DNA of 47,908 nt, from positions 1 to 47,908 of the IMG/VR virus record IMGVR_UViG_3300037635_000677, one strand, 5' to 3'. The DNA comes from a virus. The stretch's first letter is position 1. Each line of letters starts with the position of its first letter. The notes under the pieces are model-generated. The model was not told the origin of the DNA and searched no databases. It saw only the letters and a list, made by a program, of their open reading frames with translations. A program made the position numbers and the translations under genes. Positions 1 through 7,507 of the stretch are shown here, in pieces.

Positions 1-2
1 TC

Positions 3-593
3 ACAGAAATACGTGATTTGATAGACAACAAATTAAACAAATTAACACAAATAGCAATGTTGCGTAGTGAAGACTTGATTAGAGCAAGTAACAGTGGCGA
101 ACAAATTGAAATATTTGACGATAAACTTGCCGCACTTATAAGAAAGAAAGCAACAAACTTAGAAAATGCAGAAAGCAAACTGTTTGATATCTATTTTGAT
201 TGGACTAACCAACAAAAACCAGAAGATTTCCGTGTATCATACAGTAGACAATATAACAAAAGAGCATTAGAAACAGAATTAAAAGAAATAGATGTCTTAA
301 TTAACGTTGTAAACAAATATGATGAAATGTTTGGTAGTGATATAGAAGCACCAAGTTACAACACTGAAGCAGAAGCAATAGCAGAAGCAAATAGATTAGG
401 AGGAACTGGCGCACACGAGCACGTTCAAGCAGATGGCACTAGTATATACATGCCATTTGAAACACACGAAGAATATGAGGCGGCTATCGGACAGACAGCC
501 TCGGAACCAGATTTTAGAAATAATATGCGTGACAAGATACGCATGAGACTTGAAGAGTTGATGGAAAGTACATCAACTAACAAAGGCTTGTAA
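3..593 (+). CDS. Portal protein, C-terminal part (copy A, truncated by window start)
   Basis: This is the C-terminal third of the portal, the dodecameric ring at the capsid vertex through which terminase pumps DNA. The reading frame is open from the window edge (codon phase begins at base 3), so the 5' part is missing. It aligns end to end with the last ~195 residues of the complete portal at 26604-28292 at roughly 93% identity by eye, with one Gly/Asn insertion difference after EMFG. The region is charged and helical and ends in LMESTSTNKGL. The first 32 bases are identical to copy B, and the first difference is at base 33. The scaffold gene follows after 42 nt. Identity as a portal rests on copy B and on gene order. 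Confidence 0.88.
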   Translation, partial: TEIRDLIDNKLNKLTQIAMLRSEDLIRASNSGEQIEIFDDKLAALIRKKATNLENAESKLFDIYFDWTNQQKPEDFRVSYSRQYNKRALETELKEIDVLINVVNKYDEMFGSDIEAPSYNTEAEAIAEANRLGGTGAHEHVQADGTSIYMPFETHEEYEAAIGQTASEPDFRNNMRDKIRMRLEELMESTSTNKGL

Positions 594-705
594 TATCTTG
601 ATAATACCCCAACTCAGGGACAATAGGAGAATAAAATGTCGGAAGGACAAAATATAGATACGCCAGTTGCAGGCGAAACCGTGCAACCAGTTAATACTGA
701 TACTG
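594..705 (+). promoter_or_regulatory. Unusually conserved leader and 5' end of the scaffold gene
   Basis: From the portal stop to about codon 24 of the scaffold gene, copies A and B differ only by a small indel/shift next to the Shine-Dalgarno (GGAGAATAAAATG versus GGAGATAAAATATG) and one substitution. The flanking coding DNA carries frequent synonymous changes. The untranslated part contains a possible short CCC/GGG hairpin and a strong GGAG site. Such conservation suggests an RNA element, for example translational control of scaffold. Recent recombination across this patch is the alternative. Confidence 0.35.
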
Positions 706-1487
706 AGGTACAATCACAAGACCAGAAATCAGATGTAGTAGATACACCTTCATCACCTAAGGTTGAGATGCGTGATTCGAAAATGTATGTAGACGGAGTT
801 AGAGTTTACTCTAGAGACGACACAAACAGAATTGCCGCCAATGCCAAAAAGGATGTTGAAAGTAGAATACTAAATGATCTAGATGTTGATAGCATTGATC
901 AAGTTAAACAAGTAGTCACAGAACTGCGAAATGTTTCTCCAGAGAGTAATTCTCTAGACGTTGAAGCACTGAGAAGTGCTGTTCAAAAGAGGGAAGCAAC
1001 AGTTGAAGAACTGAAAGCAGAACTCAGCAAAGTCAGAACAGACTATGCTGTAAAGGAGCATGTATCCAGTTTAAAGGATAATATGCCTACTAGTTGGAAG
1101 CCAGAGCAAAAAGATGCTGTGGTAGACTTGATGAAAGCCAGAAACATGCTGTTAGTAGAAGGCGAGACGTTCGCAATTAAAAACGGTGATGATTATTTAA
1201 CAGTAGATGGTGAAAAACCTGACTACAAGACTGCTGTAGAAGTAGTTGGTAAAAGTCTAGGCTTACCATTTGCCAAGAAAGGTGTAGATACATTTGACGC
1301 AGATAGAACACCGCAAGATGTTTCTAGTAATTCAGGAGTAAACGAAAGTAGACTCAAGACAGATAGAGAATATAATGCGGCTTATGTTCAAGTGCGAAAT
1401 GCAAATAAAACATTGCCAAGAGACAAAGTCACAGACGCAATGGTTAAAAAACATATGGAGAGAACAAGAAGTTTCCGTTCTCTTTAG
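636..1487 (+). CDS. Scaffold / capsid assembly protein (copy A)
   Basis: This 283-aa acidic, coiled-coil-rich protein lies between portal and major capsid, the standard place for a scaffold that templates procapsid assembly and is then expelled. The N-terminus (about 1-45) is low-complexity and Q/T/E-rich. Residues ~95-135 (EALRSAVQKREATVEELKAE) are a clear coiled coil. The basic C-terminus ending KKHMERTRSFRSL resembles the coat-binding tail of scaffold proteins. The start has a good GGAG site. No separate prohead protease is visible nearby. Copy B is about 92% identical. Function comes from position, composition and architecture, not from a catalytic motif. Confidence 0.8.
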   Translation: MSEGQNIDTPVAGETVQPVNTDTEVQSQDQKSDVVDTPSSPKVEMRDSKMYVDGVRVYSRDDTNRIAANAKKDVESRILNDLDVDSIDQVKQVVTELRNVSPESNSLDVEALRSAVQKREATVEELKAELSKVRTDYAVKEHVSSLKDNMPTSWKPEQKDAVVDLMKARNMLLVEGETFAIKNGDDYLTVDGEKPDYKTAVEVVGKSLGLPFAKKGVDTFDADRTPQDVSSNSGVNESRLKTDREYNAAYVQVRNANKTLPRDKVTDAMVKKHMERTRSFRSL

Positions 1488-1522
1488 TATAACATAAACA
1501 TAATTAAATATAGGAGAAAATT

Positions 1523-2491
1523 ATGGCAATAGGAACAAGTACAGTTGCAGAGTTATATTCTAATGTGGTTGCAGATTTGATTCCATACTTCGATAACGCA
1601 GTATTACTACCAAATCCGGCAATCCTAACTCACAACTATAATTTAGAAGGATCAATTGGTAACACCATGCAGATTCCTTTGGGTAATTACTGGCCAGCAG
1701 GTAATGTTGGTGTAAGTGATAGTGCAGACCTTATCAACGCAGGATTCGATTTCGATCCTAGTTCAGTAAGTTTAGCAGTAACTAAAAAAGGAGCAGGTTC
1801 AACTGTTTCTGAAGAAGCATTAGAAGATGGTGGCCTTGCTACTGTATCTAACGCAATCGTAACAAGACTTTCAGGTGCTATTGCTAAAGCAACAGACACA
1901 GAAGGTTTTAGAGTTGCTTTATCAGGTGCCACAACGGCAATGACAGATATGGCTAACATCAACGTACCTAACGATGGTTTTGCTAACACAGCCTTAACTA
2001 ACGCAGACTTAGGTATTGTTATGTCAGCAGAAGGTCTAGCATACGCAAGTAAAAGAGAACCAACAGTTAAAATGTTTAACGACGTTCAATACGACAACCA
2101 CCAAATGGTTGCTACAGTAAGAAACGGTTTTGCTCAATTAAGAACAGATCCAGTTGTAGCCGCAGGTCAACAAAACTTCATCAGATGTTTTGCTACTGAA
2201 AGTGGTGTAGGTTCTTCAAATGCTAACTTAGACACAATTTCAAAATCAGTTGCTAACCTAAGAGGCGATAATGCGCCTACAACAGGTGGATTCTACTGGG
2301 CATTTATTAACTCAGCACAAGAATTAGCATTAGCAAGTGAACTAAATGGTGTTGGAGCATCAAGTGGATCAATTGGTTCAGTTGCTCAAGACTTAGCAAA
2401 TGATGCCTTGTTACAAGGTTTAATCACACAGGCAATTGGTTGCCAATTTGTTAGAAGTAATAACCTTCCAGAAAGTTTAGCATCTGCGTAA
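1523..2491 (+). CDS. Major capsid protein (copy A)
   Basis: This 322-aa protein is expected to form the icosahedral shell. It directly follows the scaffold, has a strong TAGGAG site 7 nt before ATG, and has balanced composition with many Ala/Gly/Asn/Thr residues. Recognisable stretches include the early AELYSNVVADLIPYF, the GAGSTVSEEALEDGG region around residues 92-106, and a C-terminal SVAQDLANDALLQGL. These look like major capsid proteins of marine tailed phages that lack a cleaved N-terminal delta domain. Copy B (29226-30191) is about 83% identical, with clustered differences at residues ~55-85. That segment may be a surface or insertion loop. Confidence 0.87.
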   Translation: MAIGTSTVAELYSNVVADLIPYFDNAVLLPNPAILTHNYNLEGSIGNTMQIPLGNYWPAGNVGVSDSADLINAGFDFDPSSVSLAVTKKGAGSTVSEEALEDGGLATVSNAIVTRLSGAIAKATDTEGFRVALSGATTAMTDMANINVPNDGFANTALTNADLGIVMSAEGLAYASKREPTVKMFNDVQYDNHQMVATVRNGFAQLRTDPVVAAGQQNFIRCFATESGVGSSNANLDTISKSVANLRGDNAPTTGGFYWAFINSAQELALASELNGVGASSGSIGSVAQDLANDALLQGLITQAIGCQFVRSNNLPESLASA

Positions 2492-2506
2492 GATAGGAGT
2501 TAAACT

Positions 2507-3070
2507 ATGGCATTTATAACAGATGGAGCAGGAAACGTAATTAGTTACGCAGAAGCATTAGATATAAAAGACAAAGATCAACGTATCTTTGAGGCCAATG
2601 AGGTCAACTTTACTGATGTTCCTGACACACCTGGAAGCCTAGACAATTACTTAGAGGATTTGACACAGAAAGCAACTAACAGAATCAATGAAAAGATTCG
2701 TGCTAGTGCTAGATGGAGAGAATACCTCGGATATGCTGGTGGAGGGTATGATTCAATTGATGATATACCCCCTATCAACATGAACTTGATTGTAGGTAGA
2801 AAATCAGATATTACAGATATGTGTGCTTATTACACATTGAAAGAATATTTGCTACCTAAGATTGCAGACTTTGGTAACCCAGAATCAGCAGAAGTACAAA
2901 AGATTGAATACTATTCAGGTAAGTTCGATGATTTATTCAGAGAACTTATGGATATACTTGATTGGTATGATGCTGATAATGATGGTTCTGTACAGACCAA
3001 TGAAAAAATGGTTAGATTCAGACCTAACAGGCGTACTAGAGGCAGAAGCAATATAAGTAGAGTAAGATAA
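2507..3070 (+). CDS. Head-tail connector / head completion protein (copy A)
   Basis: This 187-aa protein sits immediately after the capsid gene, where adaptor proteins that bind beneath the portal are encoded. The centre (residues ~45-125) is helical with an acidic C-terminal half (LMDILDWYDADNDGS), and the last 20 residues are very basic (RFRPNRRTRGRSNISRVR), suggesting contact with DNA or with the portal channel. It starts after a TAGGAG site, and its stop overlaps the next ATG by one base (TAATG). Copy B is about 96% identical. The exact family (gp6-like adaptor) is inferred from position and helical character. Confidence 0.7.
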   Translation: MAFITDGAGNVISYAEALDIKDKDQRIFEANEVNFTDVPDTPGSLDNYLEDLTQKATNRINEKIRASARWREYLGYAGGGYDSIDDIPPINMNLIVGRKSDITDMCAYYTLKEYLLPKIADFGNPESAEVQKIEYYSGKFDDLFRELMDILDWYDADNDGSVQTNEKMVRFRPNRRTRGRSNISRVR

Positions 3071-3462
3071 TGGCTTTCAGAGATACACTGATCGCAGACC
3101 TAACAACTACTCTAAGTGGCAGTAATGTGTCAGTTAGTGCAGAATTACCCTTTGTACAAAGTGGTGATGTTAGATTGGATATAAAGAATAAAAAAACTTT
3201 GTATATTGATCAGGACAACGTTAGCAAAGAGGTGTTGTATAACACACTCGATGCTGATGTGTATCAAACAGTAACTACAGTGAAAGGATATCTAACTGTA
3301 GATGCCAAAAATCAACCTGGTGACATAGATAGTGTTACAAACAGTATCCGTGAAGCAAGGTTGGGAATAACTGGTCCATACTCAAAAGAGTGTGAGACCT
3401 CAACCGAAATCACAACAGATTATATAACATATGAGTTTGATTTCGAGTTTATAACTGTATAA
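3070..3462 (+). CDS. Tail completion / minor tail protein (copy A)
   Basis: This 130-aa protein lies between connector and tail tube, the place of gpU/gp10-type tail-terminator proteins. The sequence starts MAFRDTLIADLTTTLSGS and is followed by predicted beta strands (VSVSAELPF, LYIDQDNVSK, YEFDFEFITV at the C-terminus), consistent with a small alpha/beta terminator fold. Translation is coupled to the upstream gene by TAATG overlap. Copy B is about 90% identical. The name is a positional inference. Confidence 0.6.
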   Translation: MAFRDTLIADLTTTLSGSNVSVSAELPFVQSGDVRLDIKNKKTLYIDQDNVSKEVLYNTLDADVYQTVTTVKGYLTVDAKNQPGDIDSVTNSIREARLGITGPYSKECETSTEITTDYITYEFDFEFITV

Positions 3463-3478
3463 CAAATAGGAGAAACCG

Positions 3479-3964
3479 ATGGCAGTAATTAACGTAACAG
3501 CAGGTTCACAAGCAATTTTAACATTAGGATCAAACGCCGCATTGGCAGTACCAGGTGCTACCGATAGTTTGAGCATTCCTTTTTTACAAGACCTAACTAT
3601 TTCATCAGCACCCGGAACTGTTAGATATTCTACATTGGATTCTAGTAGTTCTAGTGCTTTCACAACTGTGAATGAGAATAGTGTTTCTTGTAACATGTTA
3701 GTGGATGACGTAGTGATGTTTGGAGATTCAGGTCATGCTGTAAATGGTGTAAAAACCAATGGTTTATTTGAAACTTCAAAAGCAAAAACAGAGATATTCT
3801 TCTCAGTTAGTTTTGAAGGAACAGGTACAACCGGCGATACATATTGGACAGGTAAAGGGTTTATCGGTGGATTAGCCCCTAACGCAAGTATCGACCAAGC
3901 AGTATGGATTTCCCCAATGGAAATCATTGTGAATGGTGAACTTACTAAGACAGACGAATCGTAA
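3479..3964 (+). CDS. Major tail (tube) protein (copy A)
   Basis: This 161-aa, beta-rich, Gly/Ser/Thr-rich protein has the size and composition of tail-tube subunits. It sits between the tail completion gene and the assembly chaperones. A strong AATAGGAG site precedes the ATG. The motif GTVRYSTLDSSSSSAFTTV (residues ~44-62) is invariant between copies. The C-terminal strand IDQAVWISPMEIIVNGELTK is typical of tube proteins. Copy B is about 65% identical. A stem-loop follows immediately (3981-4000) and may help keep this gene's expression above that of the downstream genes. Confidence 0.78.
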   Translation: MAVINVTAGSQAILTLGSNAALAVPGATDSLSIPFLQDLTISSAPGTVRYSTLDSSSSSAFTTVNENSVSCNMLVDDVVMFGDSGHAVNGVKTNGLFETSKAKTEIFFSVSFEGTGTTGDTYWTGKGFIGGLAPNASIDQAVWISPMEIIVNGELTKTDES

Positions 3965-3978
3965 ATGATTTAAAATAT

Positions 3979-4002
3979 AGCACCCTCAATATTGGGGGTG
4001 TT
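3979..4002 (+). terminator. Stem-loop after the tail-tube gene (attenuator-like, copy A)
   Basis: CACCCTCAA (3981-3989) pairs with TTGGGGGTG (3992-4000), with one G-U pair. No clean U-run follows (TTATATCAT), so it is more likely a partial terminator or an mRNA processing/stability element than a full terminator. The hairpin is kept in copy B (31680-31703) with changed loop bases, which supports function. It separates an abundant product (tube) from low-copy chaperone and tape-measure genes. Confidence 0.55.
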
Positions 4003-4020
4003 ATATCATAGGAGTAAAAC

Positions 4021-4260
4021 ATGGAACACAAATTTTTAAGATTATTCAAAGATGGAGTGTGGACAGGCCGAGAAGATCGCATGATTCGAATTGACGGCGA
4101 AGAACACGACATGGATGTATATGCTAAAAAACATGGTATAGTATTACCAGATAGCAAGGGCGGAAAAAAGCCTAAAAAAGAAATAAATATAGATGAACAG
4201 GAAGAAAGTTATGGAGATATGGAAGAAAAGATCGACGAAGGAGATTCTTCAGTCGATTGA
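4021..4260 (+). CDS. Small acidic-tailed tail-module protein (copy A)
   Basis: This 79-aa protein of unknown function has an N-terminal EHKFLRLFKDGVWTGREDR segment, a lysine patch (GGKKPKKEINI, residues ~50-60) and a very acidic end. It starts after GGAG. Copy B is about 70% identical, with a strictly kept KHGIVLPDSKG-like core. The last ~50 nt overlap the start of the next gene in another frame. Its position just before the chaperones suggests a tail-assembly role. I recognise no family. Confidence 0.75.
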   Translation: MEHKFLRLFKDGVWTGREDRMIRIDGEEHDMDVYAKKHGIVLPDSKGGKKPKKEINIDEQEESYGDMEEKIDEGDSSVD

Positions 4261-4387
4261 GCCAGAAATAGCAAAGGCTCAAAACGAAATTAAATGTGCT
4301 GAGGGTGATGTACGCAAAGCACAAAGTAGATTAGCATTCATACTAAGTGCTATTCATGATTTAAAAACTAGAGATATAAAGGAGTAA
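4211..4387 (+). CDS. Nested-start coiled-coil small protein (copy A)
   Basis: This 58-aa ORF starts at MEIW inside the 3' end of the preceding gene (50-nt overlap, different frame). An upstream in-frame ATG at 4193 also exists, but copy B supports 4211 because only MEIW is shared. It is helical and charged with AKAQNEI/VRKAQSRL heptads, so a short coiled coil is likely. It ends in KE-stop, where AAGGAGTAA doubles as the Shine-Dalgarno of the chaperone gene. Preservation of frame, length and pattern in copy B (31912-32088, about 60% identity) argues that it is real. Function unknown. Confidence 0.72.
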   Translation: MEIWKKRSTKEILQSIEPEIAKAQNEIKCAEGDVRKAQSRLAFILSAIHDLKTRDIKE

Positions 4388-4391
4388 AGAT

Positions 4392-4688
4392 ATGAAACTA
4401 TCAGAACTAGCAAAAAAACCACAGTTAGTAAAACTAACAATCAGCAAACAAGAAATAGTAGAAAAGTACGGTGACGAACTTGAATTCTACATGTATGACA
4501 GACAGTCATTAGATGTTTTTTCAAAATTAGCAAACGCAACTACAGATAACGTTGGAGAGTACATGAGTGTACTTTCAGATATCATTTTAAAAGAAGATGG
4601 TTCACCTGTAATGGATGGTGAAATGGTGTTGCCTATTGATGTTATGACTGAAGCAATGAGCCTGATTGGCGCAAAACTGGGAAAGTAA
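4392..4688 (+). CDS. Tail assembly chaperone, lambda gpG-like (copy A)
   Basis: This 98-aa protein precedes the tape-measure region. In lambda-like phages gpG and the frameshifted gpG-T bind tape measure and tube subunits and are absent from the mature virion. Evidence: correct position, size and acidic helical character, and the canonical slippery heptamer GGGAAAG at the last two codons. Copy B is only ~40% identical, so the chaperone has diverged together with its tape measure partner. The start has an AAGGAG site embedded in the upstream stop. Confidence 0.85.
   Translation: MKLSELAKKPQLVKLTISKQEIVEKYGDELEFYMYDRQSLDVFSKLANATTDNVGEYMSVLSDIILKEDGSPVMDGEMVLPIDVMTEAMSLIGAKLGK
4679..4685 (+). 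promoter_or_regulatory. Programmed -1 ribosomal frameshift site GGGAAAG (copy A)
   Basis: The heptamer is in the correct phase (G GGA AAG) and directly precedes the zero-frame stop TAA at 4686. It is the same slippery sequence as at lambda G/T. Slipping back one base opens a stop-free frame from 4685 to 4957. Copy B has the identical heptamer in the identical context at 32379-32385. Confidence 0.87.
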
Positions 4689-4957
4689 CCAGCCACGTCA
4701 TAGACGAAAGTGCTGATACTGGTTTGATACTAACACTAGATCAAATCAGTAAAAGATACGGTGTTTTGCCAAGTGAACTATTATGTAAAGGTGATAGTTT
4801 TGATTTAATGGTCTTTGATGTGGCAGTAAATTGGGAAATGATCCAAAATGCTAAAGCAAACAAAAAGCCAGTAGATCCAAAACTTGCTCGACGTCAATTT
4901 GGCGACGACATGTTTAAAAAGGCAGAAGAATATTATGGACATAAAGATAAAAGTTAA
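4685..4957 (+). CDS. Frameshift extension of the tail chaperone (gpT-like part of gpG-T, copy A)
   Basis: This is read only after a -1 shift at 4679-4685, giving a fusion of ~188 aa (98 + 90). The -1 frame begins VTSHVIDESADTGLILTLDQ and has no stop up to 4957. The recognisable C-terminal core is LDQISKRYGVLPSELL...EEYYGHKDKS. A TTG at 4724 could be mistaken for an independent start but lacks a Shine-Dalgarno. In lambda the T domain recruits tube subunits to tape measure and G. Copy B keeps the arrangement (32385-32630). Confidence 0.82.
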   Translation, partial: VTSHVIDESADTGLILTLDQISKRYGVLPSELLCKGDSFDLMVFDVAVNWEMIQNAKANKKPVDPKLARRQFGDDMFKKAEEYYGHKDKS

Positions 4958-5237
4958 TGCTAAAGGTGTAACAGACATGTTTAATGATCTGTTAGACATG
5001 CCTGATGACATGATGGATGATGGCCATAAAGAAATGGTCAAATTAACACCTATCAAAAGTGGTAACGCAAGACGTAGAACAGTTCATAATGTAAGTGACA
5101 GAATAAATTCTAAGTACCCTTATGCCGCAAGATTAGATGAAGGGTGGAGCAAACAAGCACCCGATGGTTTTACAGAACCAACTATAGATCACATGGATGA
5201 TTTTGTAGAAAAATATGTTAGAAGGATACAGAGATAA
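4935..5237 (+). CDS. HK97 gp10-like tail/neck protein (copy A)
   Basis: This 100-aa protein overlaps the end of the chaperone extension by 23 nt and ends one base into the tape-measure ATG. The start at MDIKIKV is chosen because copy B starts MAKIKV at the equivalent place. The motif LTPIKSGNARRRT (residues ~37-49) and the later YAARLDEGWSKQAPDG are characteristic of HK97 gp10/minor-capsid-like neck proteins (pattern: P...G.LR.S... then Y...E.G). Copy B carries a 17-residue insertion. Its place after the chaperones rather than before the tube is unusual. Confidence 0.72.
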   Translation: MDIKIKVNAKGVTDMFNDLLDMPDDMMDDGHKEMVKLTPIKSGNARRRTVHNVSDRINSKYPYAARLDEGWSKQAPDGFTEPTIDHMDDFVEKYVRRIQR

Positions 5238-7507
5238 TGGCAAAAAGAATAGAAGTAGTACTACAACTTAGAGATAGAAACTTTAATCGTGGCATAAGAC
5301 AAGCAGTTGCCAATCTCAACAGATTAAAATCAGCAGTAGCAAGTACAAGTGCTACAGTAGGTGTATTAGGAGGTGCTGGTGCTGGTGGACTAGGTGGACT
5401 AGGCGCAGGATTAGCCGGTATTGGTGCCGGTATAGGTGCGGCATCAACCACAATACAAAGTAGTACAGAAAATATAACACAAAACATCACAACCATGAGT
5501 GATGCAGCCAAAAAGGTATTCGATGATTTAGGCGATGGCGAAAACATGATGAAAAAAGTCTTAAGTGAAGACTTTAGAGAAAATGTAAAGAAAGCCAAAA
5601 ATGAAATGAGCAACCTTGAAACACAAATGGAAGGTAATGCTCGTACTACAAAAGAAACAAGTGGTGGTTTCTTAAAATTTATAAGTATTGCGGCTTTAGT
5701 AGCCGCCGCAGTAACAGCCGTTACAGTAGCATTTAAAACACTTACAAGTGCTATAAGAACAAGTGCTGAATTCGAAAGAGTAGAAATAACATTAGCAAAC
5801 TTAACAGGTAGTGCTGAAAAAGGTGCTCGAGCATTAGAAGTTATAACACAAAAAGCCACAGAATTACCATTTGCTTTCTCTGAATTAGCAAGTGCTTCAC
5901 CTACCCTACTTACTGTAAGTGCTAACTTAGAAGAATTTAGAGATAACATACAGTTAGCCGCAGATATTGCCGCACAGTTTAACATACCATTTGAAACAGC
6001 AGTAAGTGGTTTACAAAGAGCCTTTAGTGCTGGTGCTAGTGCCGCCGATGTATTTAGAGAAAGAGGTGTATTGGCTGCCGCAGGATTCACAGCAGGTGTA
6101 AGTGTAAGTGTTGATGAAACAATAACAAAATTCAGAGAGTTTGGTACAGAAATTGCAGGTGCAAGTAATCAATTAAACAAAAGTTTAGGTGGTGCGGCAT
6201 CACAGGCTGGAGATGCCTTAACATTATTCAATAAAGAACTTGGTGATGCTATAAAGCCAGAACTTACCACATTCTTATTGACAATAACAAATTTATACAG
6301 ACAAAACAAAGCAGATATCGACGCATTAGCAAAAAGCATAGGCGAAGGTATTGTAGAAGCATTTATAAACTTTACTAGAACAGTAGCAGTATTCATTGAT
6401 ATAGTTAAACCATTAGCAAATCTATTTGGCACTATAGCAGGCGGAGCCATTAATTTAGCAGGTGGCTTAGATAAACTAGTCATTGCCGCAGTGGCAGCCG
6501 CCGCCGCAGTTAAGGCTATTGACGCCGCAAACAAATTAGCAATCGCCAGTGGTACAGTATTACAAGGTGTTACTGGTGTAGGTTTAGTTAAAGTTACAGC
6601 AGGTATTACAGCCGCAGGCGTGGCCCTTTTAGCCGCAAATAAATTACTTGAAGACAGTATGGCAGATCAAGGAGACACTGGTTTCTTTGATACATTGGCT
6701 AGTGTAGATGGATTCATTGAAAGTTTAAGAGAAGGTGCCGCAGGCCTGCGTACAGAAGCAGATGCTATAGCACCAGCACTAGAGCCATTAAATGAAATCA
6801 CAGTAGACATTGCCAAAAATGCTACTACAACAACTGATGCTATAGAAGATACAAGAACAGCAATACAGAAGTTTAGAGATGATCTCGATGCTATAAGTCA
6901 AATCAGTGGTGCAGAATTCGAAGCATTCTTGTTAAGACTAGAAGAACTATACAAAACAGGTGCTATTGGTATACAAGAATACATAAGACTAAAACGTGAA
7001 CTGGATGAAATATTTGGTGAGAATGAAGGCTTAAACAATTTCTTAGATACACTAGGTACTGCACAAGTTGCCTTAAGTGAAGACTTAGCAACTGCTTTCT
7101 TAGAAGGTCAAAAGGCTGGAGATGCCTTTAAAAACTTCTTTAAGAAATTAATTACACAAATTATAGCAGACATCATAAGACTGCAAATTATACAACCTAT
7201 ACTAGGAGCATTATTAGGTCCATTTGGTTATACATTTAGCACTGGCGGTAGTATTGTTCCTAAACAAACAGGTGGACCAGTTATGCCAGGTGGCACATAC
7301 TTAGTTGGTGAAAAGGGCCCCGAGTTGCTTCATATGGGAGGTGCCGCAGGCACAATAACGCCAAACAGTCAAATGGGTGGTGGTCAAGTAACATACAACA
7401 TAAACGCCGTTGACGCACCTAGTTTCCAAGCCTTAGTAGCAAGTGATCCAGGATTTATATATGCTGTAACACAGGCAGGTGCTAGAACTGTACCAGGGAG
7501 TAGATAA
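5237..7507 (+). CDS. Tape measure protein (copy A, 756 aa)
   Basis: This large helical Ala/Thr-rich protein should run through the tail lumen and set tail length (about 1.5 A per residue is the usual rule, so roughly 110 nm). The N-terminal ~130 residues hold a Gly/Ala-rich stretch and coiled coil. A hydrophobic segment follows near residues 145-168 (FISIAALVAAAVTAVTVAF). Next is the conserved tape-measure domain with AEFERVEITLANLTGSAEKG and FAFSELASASP. A further Ala-rich hydrophobic region lies around 395-475. The C-terminal ~90 residues (GGPVMPGGTYLVGEKGPEL ... QAGARTVPGSR) are the only part clearly shared with copy B. Confidence 0.92.
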   Translation: MAKRIEVVLQLRDRNFNRGIRQAVANLNRLKSAVASTSATVGVLGGAGAGGLGGLGAGLAGIGAGIGAASTTIQSSTENITQNITTMSDAAKKVFDDLGDGENMMKKVLSEDFRENVKKAKNEMSNLETQMEGNARTTKETSGGFLKFISIAALVAAAVTAVTVAFKTLTSAIRTSAEFERVEITLANLTGSAEKGARALEVITQKATELPFAFSELASASPTLLTVSANLEEFRDNIQLAADIAAQFNIPFETAVSGLQRAFSAGASAADVFRERGVLAAAGFTAGVSVSVDETITKFREFGTEIAGASNQLNKSLGGAASQAGDALTLFNKELGDAIKPELTTFLLTITNLYRQNKADIDALAKSIGEGIVEAFINFTRTVAVFIDIVKPLANLFGTIAGGAINLAGGLDKLVIAAVAAAAAVKAIDAANKLAIASGTVLQGVTGVGLVKVTAGITAAGVALLAANKLLEDSMADQGDTGFFDTLASVDGFIESLREGAAGLRTEADAIAPALEPLNEITVDIAKNATTTTDAIEDTRTAIQKFRDDLDAISQISGAEFEAFLLRLEELYKTGAIGIQEYIRLKRELDEIFGENEGLNNFLDTLGTAQVALSEDLATAFLEGQKAGDAFKNFFKKLITQIIADIIRLQIIQPILGALLGPFGYTFSTGGSIVPKQTGGPVMPGGTYLVGEKGPELLHMGGAAGTITPNSQMGGGQVTYNINAVDAPSFQALVASDPGFIYAVTQAGARTVPGSR

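Noticed and set aside
4724-4957. Independent gene starting at TTG 4724
   Set aside because: No Shine-Dalgarno, and the frame is the exact -1 continuation of the chaperone through GGGAAAG, conserved in copy B.
5218-6090. 290-aa reverse-strand ORF opposite the copy A tape measure
   Set aside because: Shadow of the Ala/Gly-rich coding strand. The product is Ala/Leu/Ser/Pro low complexity with no start signal.
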